Below are positions 35,332-44,873 of a DNA stretch of 64,000 bases, one piece after another. Every line of letters starts with the position of its first letter. Position 1 is the first letter of the stretch. Origin of the DNA: an uncultured Lentisphaeria bacterium (GTDB taxonomy: Bacteria; Verrucomicrobiota; Lentisphaeria; Victivallales; Victivallaceae); assembly GCA_949298075.1 (NCBI GenBank), contig CASFVA010000007.1, positions 1 to 64,000 on the forward strand, given 5' to 3'. The notes below the pieces were generated by a model that was not told the origin of the DNA, ran no database searches, and saw only the letters and a list, made by a program, of their open reading frames with translations. Position numbers and translations under genes: made by a program.

Positions 35332-37251
35332 TCAGTCCCGACTCTCCGCTTGCGGGAACAGCTCTGCCGCCTCCGGGGCCGGTGCGCAATGGAAGTATTT
35401 GACCTTTACGTCGTTTGAACCGGGAGTGACCGGTTCAAATCGCACATACTCCACATCAGTGCAGCCCGCCGGCAGGGGATAGCGGCACCGGTACCACATA
35501 ACGCCGTCGGAATCGCGTTCAGGAAGGCATTCACCTGAAATTTCCGGATACCGTCCGTCCAGTTCGTAGGCATCCTGAATGGAATCGGGAATGTCCTGCC
35601 GGGCCGGGTTGACGGACGAATCCGAGATGTTGGTTCCGAAAACCACCGGAAACCGCAGTATTCTGCCGCTTGCCTTGTCCCGGAACAGGTGGTGTCCGAG
35701 CAGATAGGCGTTTTCATCGAGCAGGAAGCCGTCGAAAAAATAGCGGAATGCAATACCCGCCCGCACCGTGTGGCAGACCGTCAGTTCCGCCGTGTCCGGC
35801 GCGGGGAAGGTGCGAAAACGGTACAGGCGCTCAAAGACGATCCGGTTCAGATCAGGATAGTCCTCGGAACCGAATTCGGGTTCCCACATCAGCAGCGAAG
35901 TGTAGACCAGATTGTAGAGAATTCCGTTACGCTGGAGAGTCCGCAGGTCGGTCTGACCCCAGTTGGAAATGCAGACGCCGAATGCGTTGGAGGCACTGAT
36001 CCGGCTTTGCCAATTTTTGAAGAGCGGCGCGTTTAAATTGGCAAAACAGTATTTCAGTCCGTGCTCGGCATAGTTTTTTTCCAGCTCCCGGTCCACGTTC
36101 CAGTACCAGTGGAAAACGGTCAGCGGCCCGATCTTTTCAATGGCCGGCCAGGTGGCCGGAAGCGCCTCCAGTGCAGTGCTCGCCGGGCAGGCTGCGCCTC
36201 CGATTGGCTCGCCGTTCCGCCAGTGGGAGTTCAGCAGCTTTTCCCCCCAGATGATCGGTTCGATTTGCCGGGCGCGCAGAAAGCCGGCGATGGTGTTGAT
36301 GTCCTGCGCATAAAGGTCGGCGATGTTTTTTCCCCGGCAGCGCGGACAGAGTCCGGCCGTGTAATATTCGTCGTGTCCGATGTGGATCCGACGCGGATGC
36401 AGCAGCCGGATAACTTCATCAAGCAGGTCAAAATAAAGCCGATGATAGCCCGGATTCCGCGGGCAGCAGGTGTCGGGCAGAGGATCCTCCCGGCGTTCAG
36501 CGAGTTCCGGATGGCGGGTCAGCAGATAATCCGAGTGCGAGAGCGACGGCATTTCCGGAATGACTTCAAGACAGCGGTCGCGGCAGTATTCGACCAGTTC
36601 CATGAACTGCGCCTGGGTCAGGACCCTGCCGCCGCCGTTTTCCGAATGGATCGAATTTCTGCGCCACGGAAACCGGGTCTGAAGGTCCAGGGTTTTGCCG
36701 GGATACTCCCGCATGAATGCCGTGTATTCGATCCAGCCGGCGTTGATTTCCGGGTGGCTTTTGTATTCCAAGGCGCCGCCCAGTTCGAGCATGACGAAAT
36801 TGAATTTGCATTGCGCCGCCAGGTCGATTATCCGTTTGAAGTCCCGGAAACCGGCTTCGGAGGGATCCGGCAGATAAATTTTCAGGCCGCGGTCACCCAG
36901 CGGAGACTGGTAAAGCGTGAATGCCCGCTGACCGGTTTCCTCAAGTTTCTGCAGAAAGGTCTGCACTCCGTAATAGTGTCCCGCTTGGCAGGCGTAACTG
37001 ATGTGGACGCCGGTTTCAGTAAAATTGACCAGGAAAGCCTCTTCCCGGGTTTGCAGCCGGACGCCGAAAATTTCTTCGGCCAGCCGGTTCAGTTCCCCGA
37101 CCGATACTTCGGTCTGCCGGAAGGGAACAGCCAGTTTCAGCTTTTCCAGCAGACGTATGGATTTGGGCGGCATCTCCGGGGATATTACGGGACTGCCCTG
37201 GGGAAAATTCAGCGGTTCGCCGTCGATGCAGTGGTGATAAGGTGATTTCAT
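35332..37251 (-). CDS. GH20-like beta-hexosaminidase family protein
   Basis: A 639-residue enzyme with an N-terminal alpha/beta domain (HYYGVQTFLQKL) and a GH20-like TIM barrel (DRGLKIYLPDP ... RIHIGHDEYY). Asp294-Glu295 is the expected catalytic pair that cleaves N-acetylhexosamines by substrate assistance. No signal peptide. Residues after about 520 form an extra C-terminal domain. ATG at 37251 is chosen over an upstream in-frame start at 37377 because homology begins there. It follows the LacI-type gene on the same strand by 126 bases. Confidence 0.8.
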   Translation of the reverse strand: MKSPYHHCIDGEPLNFPQGSPVISPEMPPKSIRLLEKLKLAVPFRQTEVSVGELNRLAEEIFGVRLQTREEAFLVNFTETGVHISYACQAGHYYGVQTFLQKLEETGQRAFTLYQSPLGDRGLKIYLPDPSEAGFRDFKRIIDLAAQCKFNFVMLELGGALEYKSHPEINAGWIEYTAFMREYPGKTLDLQTRFPWRRNSIHSENGGGRVLTQAQFMELVEYCRDRCLEVIPEMPSLSHSDYLLTRHPELAERREDPLPDTCCPRNPGYHRLYFDLLDEVIRLLHPRRIHIGHDEYYTAGLCPRCRGKNIADLYAQDINTIAGFLRARQIEPIIWGEKLLNSHWRNGEPIGGAACPASTALEALPATWPAIEKIGPLTVFHWYWNVDRELEKNYAEHGLKYCFANLNAPLFKNWQSRISASNAFGVCISNWGQTDLRTLQRNGILYNLVYTSLLMWEPEFGSEDYPDLNRIVFERLYRFRTFPAPDTAELTVCHTVRAGIAFRYFFDGFLLDENAYLLGHHLFRDKASGRILRFPVVFGTNISDSSVNPARQDIPDSIQDAYELDGRYPEISGECLPERDSDGVMWYRCRYPLPAGCTDVEYVRFEPVTPGSNDVKVKYFHCAPAPEAAELFPQAESRD

Positions 37252-37377
37252 TGAAGTATACCTGTTCTTTGGCTTTGGTTTTACTGAAAATCCCGCACTT
37301 GATTTTTTAGTGTATTCCGTTGAAATCCGTGCGGCAGGACCGCAATTGGAAGAGCGGTCCGGAGGGACCGGCCGCAA

Positions 37378-38376
37378 TCAGCCCGAATCGCGCACGATGA
37401 GTTCGGAGTTGAACATCCGGCGCCGAATCGCCGGGGGCTCTCCTCTCAGGCACTCCTGCAGCATTTCAAAGGCGGCGGCGCACATGGCGTTGAGCGGCTG
37501 GCGCATGGTGGTCAGCGCCGGACTGGCATAGGCTCCGAAACGCAGATCGTCATGGCCGCCGGTAAAAAAATCCTTTCCCGGAGTCAGACCGTATTTCCGG
37601 ACTGCCGCCATCGCGCCGAGGGCGGTGGTGTCGGTCACACAGAAGAGGCCGCCGCAGCTGTTTCCGGAACTGAAAAAGGCGGAAACGTTTTCGAAAGCGA
37701 AATGTTCGTTGTCCTGACGAATTGTGCTCCGGACCGGCAGATAACGCGGCTCAAGACCATGGCGGCGCATTTCGTCGGTGTAGCCGGCGCGGCGTTCGAC
37801 CGCGGTGGGATTGCCGTTGCCGTAAAAGCTGTCCAAATACCAGATGTCCGGAGTGTGTTTGAGCAGCCGGGCAGTCATGGCGGCGCCGGAAGCGCGGTTG
37901 TCGTTCAACACGCAGAAGCAGTCGTCCGAGAGCGGCCGGTCGAGGTAAATCACCGGCAGATTACGGGCGGCGAGTTCATGGGTTTTCAGGTCAGCTCCGG
38001 GCGTGGCCGGAACCGCCAGCAGAGCGCAGACCTTGAGCGCCAGAAAACTGCGGATGATGGCGCGTTCGACTGCGGCGTCATTATAACTGGATTTGTAAAT
38101 GAGCATGAAGCCGGCGGCGGCGGCCAGCTGTTCAAGTTCTTCGATCATCGCACTGTAGAATTGATCGGTGACATAGGGTACGACCAGCGCGACCAGGTTG
38201 GTGGCGCCGCGCCGCAGTCCCCGCGCGTTGTGATCGGGAATGTAGCCGAGCTCATCGCAGATCCGCAGCACCCGGTCCCGGGTTGCCTGACGTACTCCGG
38301 CGGCGCCGTTGAGCACCTTCGATACCGTATAACGCGACAAGCCGGCCTGTTTGGCGATGTCTTCAGCCGTTATCAT
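37378..38376 (-). CDS. LacI-family transcription regulator
   Basis: A 332-residue LacI/GalR repressor. Residues 1-50 are the HTH and hinge (TAEDIAKQAGLSRYTVSKVL), followed by a periplasmic-binding-protein-like sugar domain (LVALVVPYVTDQFYSAMIEEL; YLDRPLSDDC). It precedes the GH20 gene and is divergent from the isomerase operon, whose promoter carries two palindromes of LacI-operator type, so it probably represses that operon, itself and GH20. Confidence 0.92.
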   Translation of the reverse strand: MITAEDIAKQAGLSRYTVSKVLNGAAGVRQATRDRVLRICDELGYIPDHNARGLRRGATNLVALVVPYVTDQFYSAMIEELEQLAAAAGFMLIYKSSYNDAAVERAIIRSFLALKVCALLAVPATPGADLKTHELAARNLPVIYLDRPLSDDCFCVLNDNRASGAAMTARLLKHTPDIWYLDSFYGNGNPTAVERRAGYTDEMRRHGLEPRYLPVRSTIRQDNEHFAFENVSAFFSSGNSCGGLFCVTDTTALGAMAAVRKYGLTPGKDFFTGGHDDLRFGAYASPALTTMRQPLNAMCAAAFEMLQECLRGEPPAIRRRMFNSELIVRDSG

Positions 38377-38667
38377 TATTATTCTTCAAAGTTCGTTAAA
38401 AATGTTGCTTTATTTGCGGTGCCATCTCTGTTCAGACGGCATGCCGCAATTTTCATCCGGGATGGTTCATTATACCGAATAAAAATATATCATTCTGGGG
38501 CCTTAGTCAAGCCTTGCCACTATGTTTTTAAGGATTGAATATGAAAAATTGTCATTGCAGTCTTCCGGTTGGATCGGGGCAATAAGACGCCTTTATTGAG
38601 AATTTCATCAGCAGAGTTTTGTTCGCCCCGGTGTGTATAGTTACTTAAATTAAAATCGGAAAAACAC

Positions 38668-38681
38668 TTGACACGTGTCAA
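38668..38681. promoter_or_regulatory. Palindromic operator 1 (TTGACACGTGTCAA)
   Basis: A perfect 14-bp palindrome with a central CG, the form used by LacI-family proteins. Its left half is the -35 hexamer TTGACA of the isomerase operon, so binding would block polymerase. Confidence 0.8.
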
Positions 38682-38696
38682 TTTGTGTGCTATAGT
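38668..38696 (+). promoter_or_regulatory. Strong promoter of the isomerase-aldolase-kinase operon
   Basis: Consensus TTGACA (38668-38673), 17-base spacer, TATAGT (38691-38696). Transcription should begin inside operator 2. Confidence 0.85.
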
Positions 38697-38709
38697 TGAC
38701 ACGTGCCAA
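38696..38709. promoter_or_regulatory. Palindromic operator 2 (TTGACACGTGCCAA)
   Basis: Same sequence as operator 1 except one base, 28 bases further on, covering the transcription start. Confidence 0.8.
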
Positions 38710-38726
38710 AAAAGGAGGCAGGCCAT

Positions 38727-40133
38727 ATGCGGAACAAATTCAAGCTGGGATTTCTCCCAACCAGGCGGGTTTTTTTCTCGCAGGAGGAGTCAAGACTGGA
38801 AAGAGACAAAATTATAAAACGGATGCGGGAACTTGCTCCGGAGGTCGAACTTATTGACTTGCATGGGACCTGTTCCGATGGCTTGCTGGTCACCGAAAAC
38901 GAGGCTGTCGCCGTCGCCGAGAAATTCCGGGCGGCGGGAGTTGACGCGGTGTTTGCGCCTCATTGTAATTTCGGATGTGAAGGGGCAGTGGCCCTTGCCG
39001 CCAGATCCATCAGTCGTCCACTGCTGCTGTGGGGGCCGCGGGATAATTCTCCTGAACCTGATGGCACTCGGCTTCGCGACACTCAGTGCGGGCTCTTTGC
39101 AACCGGAAAAGTGCTTCAGAGATTCGGGGTCCCGTTCACCTACATTGTCAACTCACGTCTGGACGAACCGGTTTTTGGACAGGGCTTTGTCAATTTTCTC
39201 CGGGCTGCCAATGTGGTTAAACACTTTAAAAACGCCCGAATTGGTCAGATCGGCACCAGACCGCGGGATTTTTATTCGGTGATTATAAATGAAGGCGAGC
39301 TTCTGGAACGGTTTGGAATCCAGGTCATCCCCTGGGAACTGTCGGCCCTGGTGCGGCAGGCGAAACGCCGGCTTGCTGCCCGTGGTTCTGAATTGATAGA
39401 AGAAGCTGAGTCTTTTGGTCATGTGGCTGATTTTTCGGCTTGCCCATCCGATACCGCACTCAAGCTGGCGGCCATCAAACTGGCAATTGATGAATGGAGA
39501 TCGCATGAGGGACTCGATGCCGCCGCAATTCAGTGCTGGGATTCCCTGCAGGATGAGTTTGGCGTCACCCCCTGCTTTGTCAATGCGGTGTTGACCGGAA
39601 AAGGGTTTCCGGTGGCGTGTGAAACGGACATTCACGGTGCGATAAGTTCGCTGATGCTGCAAAGTGCGGATCTGGCAACGCAGCCAACCTTTTTTGCGGA
39701 TCTGACGATTCGTCATCCCGGGGATGACAATGCAGAACTTCTGTGGCACTGCGGTCCGTTTCCGCCGGAACTGGCCGCTGGATCGTGCAGCGTTGGCCGG
39801 CACTTTGTACTGCCCAGCCACGCGCCGGGGACTTGTTCCTGGCGGCTCCGGGACGGTGATGTCAGTTTGGTTCGCTTTGACGGAATCGGCGGCCGGTATT
39901 CTTTGTTCTGCGGTGAGGGCAGGATTGTTGAAGGGCCCTTCAATCAGGGAACTTACGGATACGTCAAAGTCGAGAACTGGCCATTGTGGGAGGAAAAGCT
40001 GGTCCGGGGGCCGTACATTCATCACATCTCGGGAGCGTTCGGAAAATTTACGCCAGTGTTCAGGGAAGCGGTCAGATATCTGGATGTAAATCTTGATCTG
40101 CCTCTCAGTTTCGGAGGTGAAGCATGCCGCTGA
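38727..40133 (+). CDS. Sugar isomerase of the fucose/arabinose isomerase fold
   Basis: A 468-residue protein resembling the FucI/AraA-type isomerases in its three-domain layout: N-terminal Rossmann-like part with DLHGTCSDGLL, a middle part with IGQIGTRPRDFYSV, and a C-terminal part with AVLTGKGFPVACETDIHGAISSLM and HPGDDNAELLWHCGPFP, the metal-site region. ATG at 38727 follows GGAGG; an in-frame start at 38703 would overlap operator 2. First gene of a three-gene operon with an aldolase and a kinase, so it should convert an aldose to a ketose. The sugar is unknown. Confidence 0.8.
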   Translation: MRNKFKLGFLPTRRVFFSQEESRLERDKIIKRMRELAPEVELIDLHGTCSDGLLVTENEAVAVAEKFRAAGVDAVFAPHCNFGCEGAVALAARSISRPLLLWGPRDNSPEPDGTRLRDTQCGLFATGKVLQRFGVPFTYIVNSRLDEPVFGQGFVNFLRAANVVKHFKNARIGQIGTRPRDFYSVIINEGELLERFGIQVIPWELSALVRQAKRRLAARGSELIEEAESFGHVADFSACPSDTALKLAAIKLAIDEWRSHEGLDAAAIQCWDSLQDEFGVTPCFVNAVLTGKGFPVACETDIHGAISSLMLQSADLATQPTFFADLTIRHPGDDNAELLWHCGPFPPELAAGSCSVGRHFVLPSHAPGTCSWRLRDGDVSLVRFDGIGGRYSLFCGEGRIVEGPFNQGTYGYVKVENWPLWEEKLVRGPYIHHISGAFGKFTPVFREAVRYLDVNLDLPLSFGGEACR

Positions 40134-41101
40134 TTGTCGAAAAACGCGCCGCCAGACGGGAGATGGACTTGGTGTCGGCCTGCGGAGCGGCCATGCCAAT
40201 ATTCTGCACTGCAAGCCATTGGAATACGGAGGCGATTCTGCTGGCTGCCCTGAAATTCTGCGAAAAATACCAATTGGAGACGATCCCGTTATCGGTGGCA
40301 ATGACTTTCAACTACCCATACATGTCGCAGGCTCGGCGCGTAACTCGTTCCGGGGAGGCGAAGCTGGGATTCATTGCCATAATGCGGCATCTGGATTTGT
40401 TGTGCAACGGCACCGGCTCGCCTTATCAAAGGATCAAGGTGCTGCCGCATCTTGATCACGCCGACCCGAACCGGGATCACTGGGCATTGACGGAGGGCGC
40501 CAAATACCTGGCTTCGGTCATGTTTGATGCCCAGGCCTATCCAAAAGCTGACAATGTGAGGATGACGGGGGATTATGTCCGACGGTACGGCAGCGATGTT
40601 CTGGTCGAGGGAATTATGGAAGAGCTTGCTGTTTCGGCACGGCACGAAGGTGCGCATTCGGTGGCGAATGACAATTATTTTCAGGCGGCAGAGGAATATG
40701 TCCGCCGGACCGGAATTGATTTTTTAGTTGCCGACCTTGGCACCGAGCAGCAGTCGGTTTCAAGCGGGCAGGTTAATTATCAGAAAGATAGGGCGAGGAG
40801 GCTTACCAAGGCGCTTGGCCGTCCTATGCTGGTTCTGCACGGCACGTCATCGTTGACTGATTGCCAGATGCAGGGGCTGGCCGGTGACGGGGTGGTCAGA
40901 GTTAATATGTGGACCAGGATCGCCAGGGAAGCGGGAAAATTTGCCGCATTTCAACTGTTCCGGGACATTGAACAAATTTGTGCCGGCAATTTCGAAGCCA
41001 TAGAGTCCAGACAGTACATTTACAATTCCATTGACAAGGCTTCCGAGCTGATGCTGGAAGTGCTGGAAACCCTTAACTATGCTAATTTTGCCAAGAGATA
41101 A
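40124..41101 (+). CDS. Class II aldolase (fructose/tagatose-bisphosphate aldolase family)
   Basis: A 325-residue zinc-type aldolase. HLDHAD (109-114) carries zinc and catalytic residues, a further histidine lies in HEGAHSV, and VLHGTSSL is the third histidine/glycine loop; VADLGTEQQSVSSG corresponds to the 'AIGT..HG' strand of the family. It overlaps the isomerase end by ten bases. In this context it should split the phosphorylated ketose made by the neighbouring isomerase and kinase into two three-carbon (or 2+3) units. Confidence 0.85.
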   Translation: MPLIVEKRAARREMDLVSACGAAMPIFCTASHWNTEAILLAALKFCEKYQLETIPLSVAMTFNYPYMSQARRVTRSGEAKLGFIAIMRHLDLLCNGTGSPYQRIKVLPHLDHADPNRDHWALTEGAKYLASVMFDAQAYPKADNVRMTGDYVRRYGSDVLVEGIMEELAVSARHEGAHSVANDNYFQAAEEYVRRTGIDFLVADLGTEQQSVSSGQVNYQKDRARRLTKALGRPMLVLHGTSSLTDCQMQGLAGDGVVRVNMWTRIAREAGKFAAFQLFRDIEQICAGNFEAIESRQYIYNSIDKASELMLEVLETLNYANFAKR

Positions 41102-41103
41102 CC

Positions 41104-42600
41104 ATGAGTTTGATGGGCATTGACATTGGTACCAGCGGCTGCAAAGCGGTGGTTTTTCGAAGGGACGGAAAAATGATCAGCCGGGCCTATCGGAGTTACG
41201 GGCTGCGTTATTGCGACTCGGGCTGCGTCGTTCTGCCCAGTTTGGAAGTCTGGCGGAAAGTCAGGGAAGTAATTGCCGAGGCTGCTGGAATGAGCGGCAA
41301 TGATCCGGTTTGTGCTTTGGCGGCGACATCAATGGGTGAAGCTGTGGTGCCGTTTGATGCCGGCGGTGTCATGCTTGATGATTGCATAACCGGACTTGAC
41401 CGCCGCGGCAGTGACTTGTCGCATCAGCTTCAGACTGCAATTTCCGCCGAGGAATTATATCGCATTACCGGACTTTGGCCGATACCGGGTTTGACTCTGA
41501 ACAATTTGATGTGGATCCACCGGTACCGCCGCAAGTTGTGGAATAACACCGCTTGTTTTCTACCATGGGCCGATGTTGTGGCGTATCGTCTCTGCGGCCG
41601 GGCGGTGTTCAACCACTCACTCGCCGGCCGGACACTGTTGTTCGATCTTGGCGCCGGGAGCTGGAGCGGGAACATTGCCGAGGCCTCTGGAGTTGATTTA
41701 GGCAAAATGCCGCCTCTGACCGGTTCGGGGATCCCGCTGGGTAGAATTCGTTCCGATGTTGCCGGTGAGTTGAATCTGTCTCCGGAAACCTTGATTGTCA
41801 GCGGCACTCATGACCAGTGCGCCGCCTCCATGGGAGTCGGTGCATGTCGACAAAACGGAGTAATGCTCGGACTGGGAACTTTCGCCTGTCTGGTAATAAC
41901 CCACCGGGAGGGCGGGGATTTCTCTCCGTTCAGATCACTAAAGTTGAATGTTGAACTGGGGGCGATTGACGGGCTGTTCGCCAGTTTTGCTTATCATGCG
42001 TCCGGTGGAGCGCTTATCAACTGGATGCGTCGTGAATTTTATCGTGATCTAAGTGAAGATGACGCGTACCGGTTTATGTATGCTGAGATTAATGATGAAG
42101 CCGAGACTCCTTGCGTTCTGCCCTATTTTGCCGGGACCGGATTTCCCCACGAGGCCGGCGGCGGCTGTGGAGCATTCTGCGACCTTGGTTTCAACCAGTC
42201 GCGGGCTGCTCTGCTCAAGGGAGCGATGGAGGGGGTTGTCCTCTTTTTCCGGGAGGTGTTGGAAAAACTGCGATCGTTTGGTGTCTGTCCGGATGAAATC
42301 AGCATCACCGGCGGCGGCAGTGAGTCAGAAATCTGGCTGCGCCTGGTCGCTGATCTGCTGGAAACTCCGGTGCGCCAAGCCGAAATCCCGGATTGCGGCG
42401 CGCTGGGCGCGGCAATTCTGGCAGGGATAGGGGCCGGTGTATTTTCCGGTTCGGCCGAAGCGGTGGCTCAAATGGTCCGGCCCGGCCGGTTGATTCTGCC
42501 TGATCCTCGGGCAGCCCGGCGCAGTGCCGGATTGTTCCGCCGTTATCTGGATCGCAGAAAACGCCTGTTTGAATGCGGCGGCGGAGCCGGATGGCGGTGA
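41104..42600 (+). CDS. FGGY-family carbohydrate kinase
   Basis: A 498-residue kinase of the xylulokinase/fuculokinase family. It starts with GIDIGTSGCKAVVF (phosphate loop), has SGTHDQCAASMGVG in the middle and ITGGGSESEIWLRLVADLL near the C-terminus, the adenosine site. It starts three bases after the aldolase. It presumably phosphorylates the ketose made by the isomerase. Confidence 0.92.
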   Translation: MSLMGIDIGTSGCKAVVFRRDGKMISRAYRSYGLRYCDSGCVVLPSLEVWRKVREVIAEAAGMSGNDPVCALAATSMGEAVVPFDAGGVMLDDCITGLDRRGSDLSHQLQTAISAEELYRITGLWPIPGLTLNNLMWIHRYRRKLWNNTACFLPWADVVAYRLCGRAVFNHSLAGRTLLFDLGAGSWSGNIAEASGVDLGKMPPLTGSGIPLGRIRSDVAGELNLSPETLIVSGTHDQCAASMGVGACRQNGVMLGLGTFACLVITHREGGDFSPFRSLKLNVELGAIDGLFASFAYHASGGALINWMRREFYRDLSEDDAYRFMYAEINDEAETPCVLPYFAGTGFPHEAGGGCGAFCDLGFNQSRAALLKGAMEGVVLFFREVLEKLRSFGVCPDEISITGGGSESEIWLRLVADLLETPVRQAEIPDCGALGAAILAGIGAGVFSGSAEAVAQMVRPGRLILPDPRAARRSAGLFRRYLDRRKRLFECGGGAGWR

Positions 42601-42627
42601 CGGCGCCGGAATTTTTCCTGGATTGTT

Positions 42628-42656
42628 TTGCAATGAATCGACAGCGGAGTTATAAT
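42628..42656 (+). promoter_or_regulatory. Promoter of the GH36-like gene
   Basis: TTGCAA (42628-42633), 17-base spacer, consensus TATAAT (42651-42656). Confidence 0.75.
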
Positions 42657-42690
42657 AACAATGGAATAATCTTAACGACGGAGGCAGGCA

Positions 42691-44859
42691 GTGTATTTGA
42701 ATTACAAACGGTTTTCCCTGGTGTTTGATCCGGAGCATTTCAGCTTTTCCGTGCTGTACAGCCCGGAGGCGGACGGGGGCGAACAGACGGTGGTTGATCA
42801 GGCTTTCATCACCATGACCACTATCGACGGCCGGCCGCTGACAACGGCCGATTTTGCAGCACCACGGATTGATTCCGGCATGGAAACCGACCGGGTATGG
42901 TGGCGGATCACCTGTCCCGGGGGACCGGCTTCCACGCCGGAGGTTGCCGTGCTGCTCAGTCTGGACTCCCGGGGCGCACGCTGCCGATTCAACGGCCGGG
43001 CGGTATTTTCGGTGCGCGGTGGTTTGATCTGGGGCGCTGATCCCGGGAAAGCCACCTTTGCGGTCCGCGAGGAAAAGTCGGAGAATCCGGTGCTGCGGGC
43101 GTCCTCCGGGCCGGCGGCGCCGGCGGGGGCGAACGCGCTTTTCGACCGGCTGACGGACCGGATTTTCCGGATTTTCTGCGAGGGGACGCTGCGTCTGCGC
43201 TTCAACTGGGCGGAGCAGCGGTACGAACTGGGTTACCGCTCCGGGTTGGACTACGGCCGTGAACTGGTATTCTCGGTCCGGGAAAACCTGATGCGCGACC
43301 GCTTCAATCTGCCCTATGCTCCGATTCGCAAGGCGCACGGATTTGCCGTGCCGCCGGTCGGCTGGATGACCTGGTATGCAGTCCGGTTCGGCGCTTCGGC
43401 CGAAGTGGTGCTTGCCAACGCTTCGGAGTTGCTCCGCCGGTTCGGCGCCTACTGCGGGCGTCTGGTGGTCTGGGTTGACTGGGAGTGGTGCCACCGCGAC
43501 TGGGAAGGTCACGGCGAGCCCGGCGCGGACATTTTTCATCCCCGTCGCGACCCGTATCCGGAGGGCCTGGCGCCGGTGGCAGCGGCACTGACAAAGATGG
43601 GACTGATTCCGGCGCTCTGGATCGGGGCGACCAACGAAGGCCGGCAGAATGCCGAACTTGAGGCTCATCCCGAGTGGGTGTTGGGACGGCATGCGATGTG
43701 GTGCGGCCAGTGGTGGGTGGATCCGAGTCATCCCGGAGTGGTCTCAGAGTATATCCCGAAAATCTTCCGGCAGGTGCTGGACTGGGGCTACCGGATGATC
43801 AAGTGGGACTGTCTGCCGGCCACACTCGAGAACGCCTGCCGTTTTCATGACCGCTTCGCCGATCCCGCGCTGTCGCCGGCAGCGGCGCTGCGACAGGTGG
43901 TGCAGGCGGCGCGGCGGACGGTCGGCGATGAGACTTATATGCTTTCGTGCGCCGGAGACAGCGAGCGCGACATCTGCTGCGCGATGGACAGCTTCGACGC
44001 CGCCCGGATCGGCGGTGACATTTTCGGCTGGGAAGAGTTCATCGACCAGGCCGTCGGCCGGGTGCTGCACTGCTACGCCTGGCACAACACGGCCATCTAT
44101 TGCGATGCCGACAACCTGGTGCTGCGTGATGAATTCAACAACCTGGAGCAGGCGCGGAGCCGGGTTTCATTCTACGGGCTGACCGGACTGCCGGTCACTG
44201 TCGGCGATGCGTTTGCCGAATTGGACGACCGCCGTACCGATCTGTTGCGCCGGATAATTCCGCCGGTGGAAGCGCATCCGGCGGAACTGGTGCGCAAGCG
44301 GCGTGGCGGGCGCTGGCAGCTGGTTCAGCTCAATGTCGCACGGCCTTTCGGCGAATGGGTGGCGGCGGCGGCGATGAATCTGGGCGGCGACGAGGCGGAG
44401 CTGGTGATTGATCTGGCCGCCGATCTGGATCTGGAGTGCGGAAACGGTCGCCGATATGCGGTGTTTGATTTCTGGAACCGGAAGTTTCTCGGCGAATTCT
44501 CAACCAGACTGGTGGTGCGCGCTGCCGCCTTTGATACTGTGGTGCTGCGGATAACTCCGCTGGAAGCCGGAGTGCCGGCGGTGATCGGTTCATCGCGTCA
44601 CATCACTCAGGGTGGCGTTGAGCTGCTGGATTTCCACTGGGATCCGGCGGCGGCGGTGGTGTCGGGGACGGTGCTCTGTGCCGAGGGTGAAGTCGAAGAA
44701 CTCGTTCTGCTGCTGCCGGATTCCTTCCGGATCCGGGAAGCCTCCACCCCATGCCGGAGTTCCGGACGGCTGGCGGTGCTGGAGCTGACCGGCTCCATCG
44801 CCGCACCTTCCGGCTGGCGGCTGGAGCTGGAAGCGGGGGACGCCGCACCGGATGCCTGA
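42691..44859 (+). CDS. GH36-like alpha-galactosidase/alpha-N-acetylgalactosaminidase
   Basis: A 722-residue clan GH-D enzyme: N-terminal beta-sandwich, TIM barrel and C-terminal beta domain. GWMTWYAV begins the barrel. Asp373 in MIKWDCLP is the expected nucleophile and Asp443 in RIGGDIFGW the acid/base. No signal peptide. GTG at 42691 with GGAGG upstream is the start. The sequence is diverged from typical RafA/AgaR enzymes, so the sugar removed is uncertain. It ends 15 bases from the convergent flavoprotein gene. Confidence 0.8.
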   Translation: MYLNYKRFSLVFDPEHFSFSVLYSPEADGGEQTVVDQAFITMTTIDGRPLTTADFAAPRIDSGMETDRVWWRITCPGGPASTPEVAVLLSLDSRGARCRFNGRAVFSVRGGLIWGADPGKATFAVREEKSENPVLRASSGPAAPAGANALFDRLTDRIFRIFCEGTLRLRFNWAEQRYELGYRSGLDYGRELVFSVRENLMRDRFNLPYAPIRKAHGFAVPPVGWMTWYAVRFGASAEVVLANASELLRRFGAYCGRLVVWVDWEWCHRDWEGHGEPGADIFHPRRDPYPEGLAPVAAALTKMGLIPALWIGATNEGRQNAELEAHPEWVLGRHAMWCGQWWVDPSHPGVVSEYIPKIFRQVLDWGYRMIKWDCLPATLENACRFHDRFADPALSPAAALRQVVQAARRTVGDETYMLSCAGDSERDICCAMDSFDAARIGGDIFGWEEFIDQAVGRVLHCYAWHNTAIYCDADNLVLRDEFNNLEQARSRVSFYGLTGLPVTVGDAFAELDDRRTDLLRRIIPPVEAHPAELVRKRRGGRWQLVQLNVARPFGEWVAAAAMNLGGDEAELVIDLAADLDLECGNGRRYAVFDFWNRKFLGEFSTRLVVRAAAFDTVVLRITPLEAGVPAVIGSSRHITQGGVELLDFHWDPAAAVVSGTVLCAEGEVEELVLLLPDSFRIREASTPCRSSGRLAVLELTGSIAAPSGWRLELEAGDAAPDA

Positions 44860-44873
44860 ATCCGGCCGTCGGA

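Larger units (their letters stand above)
38377..38726. promoter_or_regulatory. 350-bp divergent control region between LacI gene and isomerase operon
   Basis: No gene is seen. It is AT-rich. It contains a CGGCATGCCG palindrome (38437-38446) near the LacI start, a TATAAT on the minus strand (38469-38474) without a good -35, a TATATCA heptamer near 38486, and the strong operon promoter at its right end. Confidence 0.6.

Noticed and set aside
38520-38726. 68-residue minus-strand frame in the isomerase operon control region
   Set aside because: It overlaps both operators and the promoter; no ribosome site or recognisable content.
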